Under the pieces are notes generated by a model that worked only from the letters and a program-made list of their open reading frames with translations, ran no database searches and had not been told where the DNA came from. The translations under genes were made by a program, and so were the position numbers. Positions 25,993 to 34,323 of a stretch of DNA of 61,442 bases are shown one piece after another; the first letter of the stretch is position 1; the number at the start of each line of letters is the position of its first letter. The DNA is from Bacteroides faecalis. GTDB taxonomy: Bacteria; Bacteroidota; Bacteroidia; Bacteroidales; Bacteroidaceae. The stretch is taken from assembly GCF_003865075.1 (NCBI RefSeq), contig NZ_BHWB01000025.1, positions 1 through 61,442 on the forward strand, in the 5' to 3' direction.

Positions 25993-26652
25993 ATGAATCG
26001 ATATGTGATTATTGTTGCCGGCGGCAAGGGGTTGCGGATGGGAAGTGATCTACCCAAACAATTTCTTCCCATCGGCAACAAACCTGTATTGATGCGTACT
26101 TTGGAAGTCTTTCGAAAATTTGATGCGAATCTTCAGATTATCCTGGTGCTTCCACTTGCACAACAGAAGTTCTGGAAGCAACTCTGTGAAAAGTATCGTT
26201 TTACTGTGGAGCATGTTGTTGCCGATGGTGGTGAAACACGTTTCCATTCAGTGAAAAACGGATTGGCACAAGTACAAGGTCCCGGATTGGTGGGCGTACA
26301 TGATGGAGTCCGTCCATTCGTGTCAGTTGAAGTGATACGTAATTGTTATGATTTGGCAAAGCAATACAAGGCTGTAATTCCGGTGATTGATGTTGTCGAG
26401 ACTTTGCGGCATTTGACTGATGCAGCAAGTGAAACAGTCAGTCGTAATGACTATAAGCTTGTACAAACTCCTCAGGTTTTTGATGCGGAACTTCTTAGAC
26501 AGGCTTATGCGCAGGAATATACTCCGTTTTTTACTGATGATGCTTCTGTAGTAGAAGCTATGGGTGTTTCTGTTTATCTTGCACCCGGTAATCGTGAAAA
26601 TATAAAAATAACGACTCCTTTCGATTTGAAAATAGGGAGTGCTCTCTTGTAA
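25993..26652 (+). CDS. ispD: 2-C-methyl-D-erythritol 4-phosphate cytidylyltransferase
   Basis: Third step of the MEP isoprenoid pathway: joins CTP and MEP to CDP-ME. 219 residues with the nucleotide-binding VAGGKGLRMGSDLPKQFLPI at the N-terminus, VVADGGETRFHSVKNGL, HDGVRPFVSVE and LVQTPQVFD, all signatures of IspD. Its stop codon abuts the recG ATG. Confidence 0.95.
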   Translation: MNRYVIIVAGGKGLRMGSDLPKQFLPIGNKPVLMRTLEVFRKFDANLQIILVLPLAQQKFWKQLCEKYRFTVEHVVADGGETRFHSVKNGLAQVQGPGLVGVHDGVRPFVSVEVIRNCYDLAKQYKAVIPVIDVVETLRHLTDAASETVSRNDYKLVQTPQVFDAELLRQAYAQEYTPFFTDDASVVEAMGVSVYLAPGNRENIKITTPFDLKIGSALL

Positions 26653-28749
26653 ATGTTCGATTTAGTTACACGTGACATAAAATATATCTCCGGTGTAGGT
26701 CCTCAAAAGGCAACTATATTAAATAAGGAGTTGGGAATCTACTCCTTGCATGATTTGATTTATTATTTCCCCTATAAATATGTAGACCGGAGCCGCATCT
26801 ATTACATTCACGAAATAGATGGTAATATGCCATATATTCAATTGAAAGGAAGAATCCTCGGTTTCGAAACAGCAGGTGAAGGACGGCAACGTCGTCTGAC
26901 AGCTCATTTCTCTGATGGTACAGGTGTAGTGGACTTGGTGTGGTTTCAGGGAATTAAATATATATTGGAGAAATATAAGCTTCACGAAGAATATATTATT
27001 TTTGGCAAGCCGACTGTTTTTAATGGACGGATCAATGTGGCACATCCTGATATCGATAAAGCGGATGAGTTGAAACTTTCGTCCGTAGGACTGCAACCTT
27101 ATTATAATACAACGGAGAAGATGAAGCGTTGTTTTCTCAATTCTCATGCTATTGAGAAGATGATGACAATGGTTATCCAACAAATTCAGGCACCTCTGCC
27201 GGAAACACTTTCTCCTAAATTGCTAGCCGACCATCATTTGATGTCTTTGACGGAAGCTCTTCGGAATATTCATTTTCCCGCAAATCCTGATGTGTTGCGC
27301 AGAGCACAATATCGTCTTAAATTTGAAGAACTATTCTATGTGCAATTGAATATTCTCCGGTATGCCAAAGACAGGCAGAGGCGTTATCGGGGATATGTAT
27401 TCGAAAAGGTGGGAGATATATTTAATACCTTTTATACACAGAATCTCCCTTTCCAACTGACAGGTGCTCAAAAGAGAGTGCTGAAAGAAATAAGAAACGA
27501 TGTCGGGAGTGGAAAGCAGATGAACCGTCTTCTACAAGGAGACGTAGGTAGTGGAAAGACTTTGGTTGCGTTGATGAGTATGTTGTTGGCGCTGGACAAT
27601 GGCTTTCAAGCTTGTATGATGGCTCCTACCGAGATATTGGCAAATCAACATTACGAAACCATCAAAGAGTTACTTTTTGGAATGGACATTCGTGTGGAAC
27701 TCTTGACAGGTTCCATCAAAGGGAAAAAAAGGGAAGCTATTCTGTCCGGTCTATTGACAGGAGAAGTGCATATATTAATAGGTACACATGCTGTTATTGA
27801 GGATACGGTAAACTTCTCTTCTCTGGGATTTGTGGTGATTGATGAGCAACACCGCTTTGGTGTAGCACAACGGGCCCGTCTTTGGAGTAAGAATGTTCAG
27901 CCCCCTCATGTGCTTGTGATGACTGCAACCCCAATTCCCCGTACGTTGGCAATGACTTTATATGGCGACTTGGATGTTTCTATTATTGATGAACTCCCAC
28001 CGGGACGAAAGCCAATCGCTACGATTCATCAGTTTGATAACCGTCGTGAAAGTCTATATCGTTCAGTGCACAAACAAATTAAAGAAGGACGCCAGGTATA
28101 TATCGTCTATCCTCTGATAAAGGAGAGTGAGAAGATTGATTTGAAGAATCTGGAAGAGGGATATCAACATATTCTTGAAGAATTTCCCGAATGTAAGGTT
28201 TGCAAAGTACATGGTAAAATGAAGTCGGCTGAGAAAGACGAGCAAATGCAGCTTTTTGCTTCGGGACAGGCACAGATTATGGTCGCTACTACTGTGATAG
28301 AAGTAGGTGTAAATGTGCCTAATGCTTCTGTGATGATTATAGAAAATGCAGAACGTTTTGGCCTTTCACAATTACATCAGTTGCGGGGTAGAGTAGGACG
28401 TGGTGCCGATCAGTCTTATTGTATTTTGGTTACCACTTATAAACTGACGGAAGATACCCGAAAGCGTCTTGAGATTATGGTACGTACCAATGATGGATTT
28501 GAAATAGCAGAAGCCGATTTGAAATTGCGCGGTCCCGGTGATTTGGAGGGTACGCAACAGAGTGGTGTCGCTTTTGATCTGAAGATTGCGGATATTTCCC
28601 GTGACGGACAATTGTTGCAATATGTCCGTTTGATAGCCGAAGATATTGTGGAGCATGACCTTATGGGAGAGAACCCGGAGAATGAAATTTTATGGCGTCA
28701 GTTGAAGGCACTTCGGAAGTCGAACGTTAATTGGGCTGCTATTAGTTGA
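26653..28749 (+). CDS. recG: ATP-dependent DNA helicase RecG
   Basis: Unwinds branched DNA and remodels stalled forks. 698 residues: an N-terminal wedge/OB domain (about 1-180), then SF2 helicase motifs: Walker A GDVGSGKT (296-303), MAPTEILANQHYE, Walker B DEQHRFGV, TATPIPRTLAMT, and in the second RecA domain VATTVIEVGVNVPNA, QLRGRVGRG and the RecG C-terminal LKLRGPGDLEGTQQSG. Length is normal for Bacteroides. Last gene of the pdxJ-to-recG cluster; a 220-bp spacer follows. Confidence 0.96.
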   Translation: MFDLVTRDIKYISGVGPQKATILNKELGIYSLHDLIYYFPYKYVDRSRIYYIHEIDGNMPYIQLKGRILGFETAGEGRQRRLTAHFSDGTGVVDLVWFQGIKYILEKYKLHEEYIIFGKPTVFNGRINVAHPDIDKADELKLSSVGLQPYYNTTEKMKRCFLNSHAIEKMMTMVIQQIQAPLPETLSPKLLADHHLMSLTEALRNIHFPANPDVLRRAQYRLKFEELFYVQLNILRYAKDRQRRYRGYVFEKVGDIFNTFYTQNLPFQLTGAQKRVLKEIRNDVGSGKQMNRLLQGDVGSGKTLVALMSMLLALDNGFQACMMAPTEILANQHYETIKELLFGMDIRVELLTGSIKGKKREAILSGLLTGEVHILIGTHAVIEDTVNFSSLGFVVIDEQHRFGVAQRARLWSKNVQPPHVLVMTATPIPRTLAMTLYGDLDVSIIDELPPGRKPIATIHQFDNRRESLYRSVHKQIKEGRQVYIVYPLIKESEKIDLKNLEEGYQHILEEFPECKVCKVHGKMKSAEKDEQMQLFASGQAQIMVATTVIEVGVNVPNASVMIIENAERFGLSQLHQLRGRVGRGADQSYCILVTTYKLTEDTRKRLEIMVRTNDGFEIAEADLKLRGPGDLEGTQQSGVAFDLKIADISRDGQLLQYVRLIAEDIVEHDLMGENPENEILWRQLKALRKSNVNWAAIS

Positions 28750-28888
28750 AAAACGGTTAAACATACAGTTTATTTACGTAAATGTGTTGCAAAACATGTT
28801 TTTTATTATATCTCCTATTCATAGGCACTTACAACTAGTTTTTAGTCTTTTTTTAGTTATGTCTATCTAAAAAATAGTTAATAACAAA

Positions 28889-28919
28889 CTTGCTGTTTCA
28901 TTAGAAAATGCTATCTTTG
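28889..28919 (+). promoter_or_regulatory. Promoter of ndk
   Basis: CTTG at 28889-28892 and TATCTTTG at 28912-28919 are 19 bp apart, a good Bacteroides promoter. It lies 50 bp before the ndk ATG. Confidence 0.65.
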
Positions 28920-28969
28920 GGAGAATTTTTTAGAAAATGTATCGTTTAACCGTCTGAATATTGCATGTT

Positions 28970-29434
28970 ATGCTTGAAAAAACATTGGTCATTTTAAAGC
29001 CTTGTACCCTTCAACGGGGATTGGTTGGTGAGATTACTCATCGCTTTGAACGTAAAGGGTTGCGATTGGCTGGAATGAAGATGATGCAATTGACTGACAA
29101 TTTGTTAAGTGAACATTATTCCCACTTGAGCAGTAAACCCTTCTTCCAACGGGTGAAGGACTCGATGATGACAGCTCCTGTTATTATTTGTTGCTTTGAA
29201 GGTGTGGATGCTATTCAAACAGTCCGTACGTTGGCGGGACCAACTAATGGACGTTTGGCTGCACCAGGAACCATTCGTGGAGATTATAGTATGAGTTTTC
29301 AAGAGAATATCGTTCATACTTCTGATTCCCCGGAGACGGCAGCCGCTGAATTAACAAGATTTTTTAAACCGGAAGAAATATTCGATTATAAGCAGGTTAC
29401 CTTTGATTACTTGTATGCAAATGACGAATATTGA
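28970..29434 (+). CDS. ndk: Nucleoside-diphosphate kinase
   Basis: Equilibrates nucleoside di- and triphosphates through a phosphohistidine. 154 residues: EKTLVILKPCTLQRGLVGEI, the TLAGPTNGRLAAPGTIRGDY region, and the phosphorylated His116 in ENIVHTSDS. The ATG at 28970 gives the usual N-terminus. The M23 peptidase gene follows after 21 bp, probably on the same transcript. Confidence 0.95.
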   Translation: MLEKTLVILKPCTLQRGLVGEITHRFERKGLRLAGMKMMQLTDNLLSEHYSHLSSKPFFQRVKDSMMTAPVIICCFEGVDAIQTVRTLAGPTNGRLAAPGTIRGDYSMSFQENIVHTSDSPETAAAELTRFFKPEEIFDYKQVTFDYLYANDEY

Positions 29435-29455
29435 TTGAACAATTGACGAGAACGA

Positions 29456-30334
29456 ATGAATTTTAATTGTATTATTAAAACAGGATTGGTCGCTGTAGCG
29501 GCTATGGTCAGCTTGAGCTCTTTTTCTCAAGACCTGATTGCCCGCCAGGCACCAATAGATAAAAAATTAAAAACAGTAGACTCTTTGGCATTGCAAAAGC
29601 AAATTCGTATTGAGCAGTCTGAATACCCTGCTCTTAGTCTATATCCAACTTGGAATAACCAATATGTACATGCATACGGAAAAGATGTTATTGTTCCTGA
29701 TTCTTATACTATTGACTTGACAGGTTTCCATATGCCGACTCCAAGTACGAAGATCACTTCACCTTTTGGTCCGCGTTGGAGAAGAATGCACAATGGTCTG
29801 GATTTGAAGGTAAATATTGGTGATACTATTGTAGCTGCTTTTGATGGTAAGGTACGTATTGTAAAATATGAGCGTAAAGGATATGGTAAATATGTAGTGA
29901 TCCGTCATGATAATGGTTTGGAAACTGTATATGGCCACTTGTCTAAACAACTTGTAGAAGAAAACCAATTGGTAAAAGCCGGTGAAGTAATAGGTTTAGG
30001 TGGTAACACCGGACGTTCTACAGGCTCACATCTTCATTTTGAAACTCGTTTCTTGGGAATTGCTATCAATCCGGTTTATATGTTTGATTTCCCAAAACAA
30101 GATATCGTAGCTGATACATACACATTCCGTAAGACTCAACGGAATCCTACTCGTGCAGGTTCTCATGATACGGAGGTGGCTGATGGAACTGTTCGTTATT
30201 ATAAAGTGAAGAGTGGTGACTCCTTGTCACGTATTTCTAAGATAACGGGAGTCTCTATCACGAAACTTTGTGAATTGAATCGTATCACAACTAAGAGTAT
30301 TTTACGATTGAATCAAGTTTTGCGTTGTTCGTAA
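29456..30334 (+). CDS. M23 family metallopeptidase with LysM domain
   Basis: A cell-wall endopeptidase or an inactive EnvC/NlpD-like activator. 292 residues with a signal peptide (about 1-25, ending SSFSQ), a 60-residue spacer, the M23 domain (about 95-215) with zinc ligands His112 and Asp116 (MHNGLDLKV) and His194 (SHLHFE), and a C-terminal LysM (about 243-290: YKVKSGDSLSRISKITGVSITKL). All ligands are present, so I expect activity on peptidoglycan cross-bridges. It follows ndk by 21 bp and is closed by a hairpin terminator. Confidence 0.9.
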   Translation: MNFNCIIKTGLVAVAAMVSLSSFSQDLIARQAPIDKKLKTVDSLALQKQIRIEQSEYPALSLYPTWNNQYVHAYGKDVIVPDSYTIDLTGFHMPTPSTKITSPFGPRWRRMHNGLDLKVNIGDTIVAAFDGKVRIVKYERKGYGKYVVIRHDNGLETVYGHLSKQLVEENQLVKAGEVIGLGGNTGRSTGSHLHFETRFLGIAINPVYMFDFPKQDIVADTYTFRKTQRNPTRAGSHDTEVADGTVRYYKVKSGDSLSRISKITGVSITKLCELNRITTKSILRLNQVLRCS

Positions 30335-30359
30335 AAAGTAATACAATATAATCTTTTGC

Positions 30360-30393
30360 AGAGGGCACTTTAATATAATTTAGAGTGCCCTCT
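30360..30393 (+). terminator. Terminator after the M23 gene
   Basis: Arms 30360-30369 (AGAGGGCACT) and 30384-30393 (AGTGCCCTCT) are perfectly complementary with a 14-nt AT loop, followed by T-rich sequence. Confidence 0.8.
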
Positions 30394-30416
30394 TTCTGTT
30401 TTTACTTAATTATTGT

Positions 30417-30424
30417 TACCTTTG
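30417..30424 (+). promoter_or_regulatory. -7 element for the DUF1599-tpiA cluster
   Basis: TACCTTTG fits TAnnTTTG; the ATG of the DUF1599 gene lies 18 bp downstream, so the leader would be very short. The -33 area (30395-30398, TCTG) is weak. Confidence 0.5.
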
Positions 30425-30442
30425 CACACTATTTGGAAGAAA

Positions 30443-30985
30443 ATGAAAGATACCAAGCAACAATTTGAACATGTCATCGCTTTGTGCCGTGACTTATTTT
30501 CCAAGAAGCTGCATGATTATGGGCCTGCATGGCGCATTTTGCGTCCGGCTTCGGTAACTGACCAGATTTTTATTAAAGCCAACCGGATACGTAGCATTGA
30601 AATAAAGGGAGTGACCTTGATAGATGAAGGTATCCGTTCCGAATTCATTGCCATAGTCAATTATGGTTTAATCGGACTGATTCAATTAGAATTGGGATAT
30701 GCTGAATCTGCAGACATAAGCAATGAGGAAGCGTTGGCCTTGTATGATAAATATGCTAAAGAAGCTTTGGAATTAATGCTTGCCAAGAACCATGATTATG
30801 ATGAAGCTTGGAGAAGTATGCGTGTTAGCTCTTACACGGACCTGATCCTGATGAAAATCTATCGTACCAAACAGATTGAAAGTTTGTCAGGAAACACTTT
30901 AGTGTCGGAAGGTATCGATGCCAATTACATGGATATGATTAATTACTCTGTTTTCGGACTGATTAAAATAGAATTTGAAGGATAA
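30443..30985 (+). CDS. DUF1599 domain protein (internal duplication)
   Basis: 180 residues made of two copies of one DUF1599-like module. The first has HDYGPAWRILRPASVTDQI followed by GIRSEFIAIVNYGLIGLIQLE; the second has HDYDEAWRSMRVSSYTDLI followed by GIDANYMDMINYSVFGLIKIE. The all-helical pattern and the conserved His, Asp and Glu recall nucleotide pyrophosphohydrolase-like folds, but the function is not known to me. The ATG at 30443 is used because the in-frame upstream codons overlap the promoter. Its last 11 bases overlap the next gene's TTG start. Confidence 0.8.
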   Translation: MKDTKQQFEHVIALCRDLFSKKLHDYGPAWRILRPASVTDQIFIKANRIRSIEIKGVTLIDEGIRSEFIAIVNYGLIGLIQLELGYAESADISNEEALALYDKYAKEALELMLAKNHDYDEAWRSMRVSSYTDLILMKIYRTKQIESLSGNTLVSEGIDANYMDMINYSVFGLIKIEFEG

Positions 30986-32330
30986 GCACTTACATATCAT
31001 TCAGCAGATAGGAGCGAATGTTTGCCGTTTTTTGTTGGCAGCAGCATTTATCTTTTCCGGGTTTGTGAAGTCTGTAGACCCGCTAGGCTCGCAGTACAAG
31101 ATACAAGATTATCTTTCAGCGTTCGGGATGGCTTCCTGGTTTCCTTCCTTTTTCCCGTTGTTAGGGGGGATTATTCTATCTGCGGTTGAGTTCTCTGTTG
31201 GTATTTTCCTGTTTTTTGGTGTCAGAAGATCAGTCGCTTCTACTTTAGCGTTGATCCTGATGATTTTCATGACTCCGTTGACTTTATATCTTGCACTTTT
31301 TAATCCGGTTTCAGATTGTGGTTGTTTTGGTGATGCATGGGTATTGACCAATTGGGAGACTTTCGGAAAGAATGTGATATTGTTGATCGCAGCAATCATC
31401 GTATTTAAAGAAAGAAAGTTGCTGATCCGGTTTGTAAGTCAGAAAATGGAGTGGTTAGTATCTCTATATACTTTGTTTTTTGTATTTACATTATCGTTTT
31501 ATTGCTTAGACCGTTTGCCTGTTTTGGATTTTCGCCCTTACAAGATCGGAAAGAATATCCCGGAAGGCATGACTATTCCGGAAGGAGCTAAATCCAGTGT
31601 ATATGAAAGTATATTCACTTTAGAAAAAGACGGAAAAAAGGAAGAGTTTACGTTAGAGAACTATCCTGATAGCACATGGAAATTTGTAGATACCCGTACT
31701 GTCCTTAAAGAAAAAGGGTATGAACCTCCTATTCACGATTTCTCGATGGTGGAACTGAATACGGGAGATGATATAACAGATGATGTGCTGACTGATATGG
31801 GATATACCTTCCTGTTGGTAGCTCATCGTATTGAGGAGGCTGACGATAGTAATATCGATCTGATTAATGACGTTTTTGATTATTCTGTAGAACATGGTTA
31901 TAAGTTTTATTGCCTGACCTCTTCACCGGAAGAACAAATAGAATTGTGGAAGGATAAGACAGGAGCTGAATATCCGTTCTGCCAGATGGATGATATTACA
32001 TTAAAAACGATGATACGTTCTAACCCGGGATTGATGTTGATAAAGAATGGGACAATCCTGAACAAGTGGAGCGATGAAGATATTCCGGATGAATATGTGC
32101 TGACTGATAAGTTGGAAAATTTGCCATTGGGACAAGTGAAAGTGGAGAGTGATACTCATACCATTGGCTTTGTCGTTTTATGGTTTGTAATACCATTGTT
32201 GTTGGTGTTAGGAGTAGATATTTTAATCGTCCGTCGCCGGGAACGAAGAGCTGCTAAGAAACGGCAAAATAATGTAAATGAAAAGAAAGAGAAAACAAGA
32301 GAGGATAACGGAGAAAAATCTTCATTCTAA
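30975..32330 (+). CDS. MauE/DoxX-like membrane protein with thioredoxin-fold region (BT_3928-type)
   Basis: 451 residues. Residues about 10-150 form four membrane helices of the MauE/DoxX type, including CRFLLAAAFIFSGFVKSVDPLGS and a CGCFGDAW motif with a Cys pair (Asp-Cys-Gly-Cys-Phe-Gly), a feature of MauE-like proteins thought to act in disulfide chemistry. A further helix (about 156-177) is followed by a periplasmic thioredoxin-like region (about 255-360) lacking CxxC but with NPGLMLIKNGTI in the cis-Pro position. A last helix (about 396-416) and a very basic tail close it. The start TTG overlaps DUF1599 by 11 bases; no good ATG lies nearby. I infer a redox role but cannot prove it. It resembles what is annotated as 'BT_3928 family' in B. 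thetaiotaomicron. Confidence 0.75.
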   Translation: MKDKHLHIIQQIGANVCRFLLAAAFIFSGFVKSVDPLGSQYKIQDYLSAFGMASWFPSFFPLLGGIILSAVEFSVGIFLFFGVRRSVASTLALILMIFMTPLTLYLALFNPVSDCGCFGDAWVLTNWETFGKNVILLIAAIIVFKERKLLIRFVSQKMEWLVSLYTLFFVFTLSFYCLDRLPVLDFRPYKIGKNIPEGMTIPEGAKSSVYESIFTLEKDGKKEEFTLENYPDSTWKFVDTRTVLKEKGYEPPIHDFSMVELNTGDDITDDVLTDMGYTFLLVAHRIEEADDSNIDLINDVFDYSVEHGYKFYCLTSSPEEQIELWKDKTGAEYPFCQMDDITLKTMIRSNPGLMLIKNGTILNKWSDEDIPDEYVLTDKLENLPLGQVKVESDTHTIGFVVLWFVIPLLLVLGVDILIVRRRERRAAKKRQNNVNEKKEKTREDNGEKSSF

Positions 32331-32397
32331 GTTATCTGCTTGAAGATTTATAAATAGATAGAATGTAATTTATTAACCCTTTAAATAAAAAGACAAA

Positions 32398-33156
32398 ATG
32401 AGAAAGAACATTGTTGCAGGAAACTGGAAAATGAACAAAACCCTTCAAGAAGGTATTGCTTTGGCAAAAGAACTGAATGAAACATTGGCTAATGAAAAGC
32501 CTAACTGTGATGTAATTATCTGTACTCCGTTCATCCATCTGGCTTCTGTTACTCCATTGGTAGATGCTGCTAAGATTGGTGTAGGTGCTGAAAACTGTGC
32601 TGATAAAGAATCAGGTGCTTATACTGGCGAAGTTTCTGCTGCTATGGTAGCTTCTACAGGTGCTAAATATGTAATTTTGGGTCACTCTGAACGTCGTGCT
32701 TACTACGGTGAGACTGTTGCTATTCTTGAAGAGAAAGTTAAATTGGCTCTGGCTAACGGTTTGACTCCGATCTTCTGTATCGGTGAAGTTTTGGAAGAAC
32801 GCGAAGCTAACAAGCAAAATGAAGTAGTAGCTGCTCAATTGGCATCTGTATTCTCTTTGTCTGCAGAGGACTTCTCTAAGATTATTTTGGCTTATGAACC
32901 GGTTTGGGCTATTGGTACTGGCAAAACTGCTTCAGCAGAACAAGCTCAGGAAATCCATGCTTTCATCCGTTCATTGGTAGCAAATAAATACGGTAAAGAA
33001 ATTGCAGACAATACTTCTATTCTTTACGGTGGTAGCTGTAAAGCTTCTAACGCAAAAGAATTGTTTGCTAACCCTGACGTAGATGGTGGTTTGATTGGTG
33101 GTGCTGCTTTGAAAGTTGCTGACTTCAAAGGCATCATTGATGCGTTTAATGCATAA
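32398..33156 (+). CDS. tpiA: Triosephosphate isomerase
   Basis: Interconverts dihydroxyacetone phosphate and glyceraldehyde 3-phosphate. 252 residues with AGNWKMNKT (Lys11), ILGHSERRAYYGE (His96), the catalytic Glu167 in AYEPVWAIGTGKTAS, and the phosphate loop YGGSCKASN with GGLIGGAALK. It follows the MauE gene by 67 bp. Codon use looks like that of a highly expressed gene. Confidence 0.97.
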   Translation: MRKNIVAGNWKMNKTLQEGIALAKELNETLANEKPNCDVIICTPFIHLASVTPLVDAAKIGVGAENCADKESGAYTGEVSAAMVASTGAKYVILGHSERRAYYGETVAILEEKVKLALANGLTPIFCIGEVLEEREANKQNEVVAAQLASVFSLSAEDFSKIILAYEPVWAIGTGKTASAEQAQEIHAFIRSLVANKYGKEIADNTSILYGGSCKASNAKELFANPDVDGGLIGGAALKVADFKGIIDAFNA

Positions 33157-33249
33157 TTAAAATCTTTTGGACGCGGATTGCATGGAGATACCCAACTCTA
33201 TAAGTAACAGTTGATCTGTGAAATCCGTGTCTATTTAAAAATTCACTGA

Positions 33250-33699
33250 ATGAAAAAGCTATCTTTATTTATCCTATTGTTTGTTTTTACAGGCGTCGGT
33301 GCACAGGCTCAGAATATCGTAAAGAGTCTGGAACGTAACGTACCGGGACAGGGAAAGGTGACCATTCATCAGGATCCTGCAATAGAAGCGTTGATCGGTG
33401 TAGAACGTATTGGAACGGGTGAGCAGAAAGTATTAAAGACTTCTGGATTCAGAATTCAGGCATATGCCGGCAATAATACCAATGAAGCTAAAAATGAAGC
33501 TCGTAATGTGGGTGCACGTATCAAAGATCATTTTCCGGAACTGACAGTATATACTTCGTTCAATTCTCCTCGCTGGCTTTGTCGTGTGGGTGATTTCCGA
33601 AGCATTGAAGAAGCGGATGCAATGATGCGTAAGATGAAAGCAACCGGTGTGTTTAAAGAGGTCTCTATCGTTAAGGACCAAATTAATATTCCTTTATAA
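33250..33699 (+). CDS. SPOR domain protein
   Basis: 149 residues with a signal peptide (KLSLFILLFVFTGVGAQAQ). The C-terminal half (about 60-145) is a SPOR domain: SGFRIQAYAGNNTNEAKNEA, LTVYTSFNSPRWLCRVGDF and SIEEADAMMRKMKATGVFKEVSIV. SPOR domains bind denuded glycan strands at division sites. No membrane anchor other than the signal, so probably periplasmic or a partner of a wall enzyme. Seven base pairs before folE. Confidence 0.88.
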   Translation: MKKLSLFILLFVFTGVGAQAQNIVKSLERNVPGQGKVTIHQDPAIEALIGVERIGTGEQKVLKTSGFRIQAYAGNNTNEAKNEARNVGARIKDHFPELTVYTSFNSPRWLCRVGDFRSIEEADAMMRKMKATGVFKEVSIVKDQINIPL

Positions 33700-33706
33700 T
33701 CTGATT

Positions 33707-34297
33707 ATGTTAGAAAAAGAAGAAATAGACTCTCCGAATCTGGAGGAATTGAAAAGTCATTATCGTAGTATCATCACCCTTTTGGGAGAAGATGCAGAAC
33801 GGGAAGGTTTATTGAAAACTCCGGAACGTGTGGCTAAAGCAATGTTGAGTTTGACAAAGGGCTACCATATGGATCCTCATGAAGTGCTCCGCTCAGCTAA
33901 GTTTAAAGAAGAATACAGCCAGATGGTGATTGTGAAAGACATTGATTTCTTCTCTCTTTGCGAACATCACATGTTGCCGTTTTATGGAAAGGCACATGTA
34001 GCATACATTCCCAACGGATATATTACCGGACTGAGTAAGATTGCTCGTGTAGTCGATATCTTTTCTCACCGTCTGCAAGTCCAGGAACGTATGACACTGC
34101 AAATCAAGGAGTGTATTCAGGAAACACTTAATCCATTGGGAGTAATGGTTGTAGTGGAGGCGAAACATATGTGTATGCAAATGCGTGGGGTGGAAAAACA
34201 AAATTCCATAACTACCACTTCCGACTTTACGGGTGCATTCAATCAGGCTAAGACGCGTGAGGAGTTTATGAATCTGATTCAGCACGGATACTTGTAA
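33707..34297 (+). CDS. folE: GTP cyclohydrolase I
   Basis: First step of tetrahydrofolate synthesis: GTP to 7,8-dihydroneopterin triphosphate. 196 residues, type IA. Zinc ligands Cys85 and His88 in SLCEHHMLPFYGK and Cys156 in AKHMCMQMRG; also NGYITGLSKIARVVDIFSHR and the C-terminal TSDFTGAF. The ATG at 33707 is chosen because an upstream in-frame start would overlap the SPOR gene. Last gene of the plus-strand cluster; dnaG converges 26 bp away. Confidence 0.95.
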   Translation: MLEKEEIDSPNLEELKSHYRSIITLLGEDAEREGLLKTPERVAKAMLSLTKGYHMDPHEVLRSAKFKEEYSQMVIVKDIDFFSLCEHHMLPFYGKAHVAYIPNGYITGLSKIARVVDIFSHRLQVQERMTLQIKECIQETLNPLGVMVVVEAKHMCMQMRGVEKQNSITTTSDFTGAFNQAKTREEFMNLIQHGYL

Positions 34298-34323
34298 CGG
34301 TCTTCTGTTCTGAAACAAGGGGA

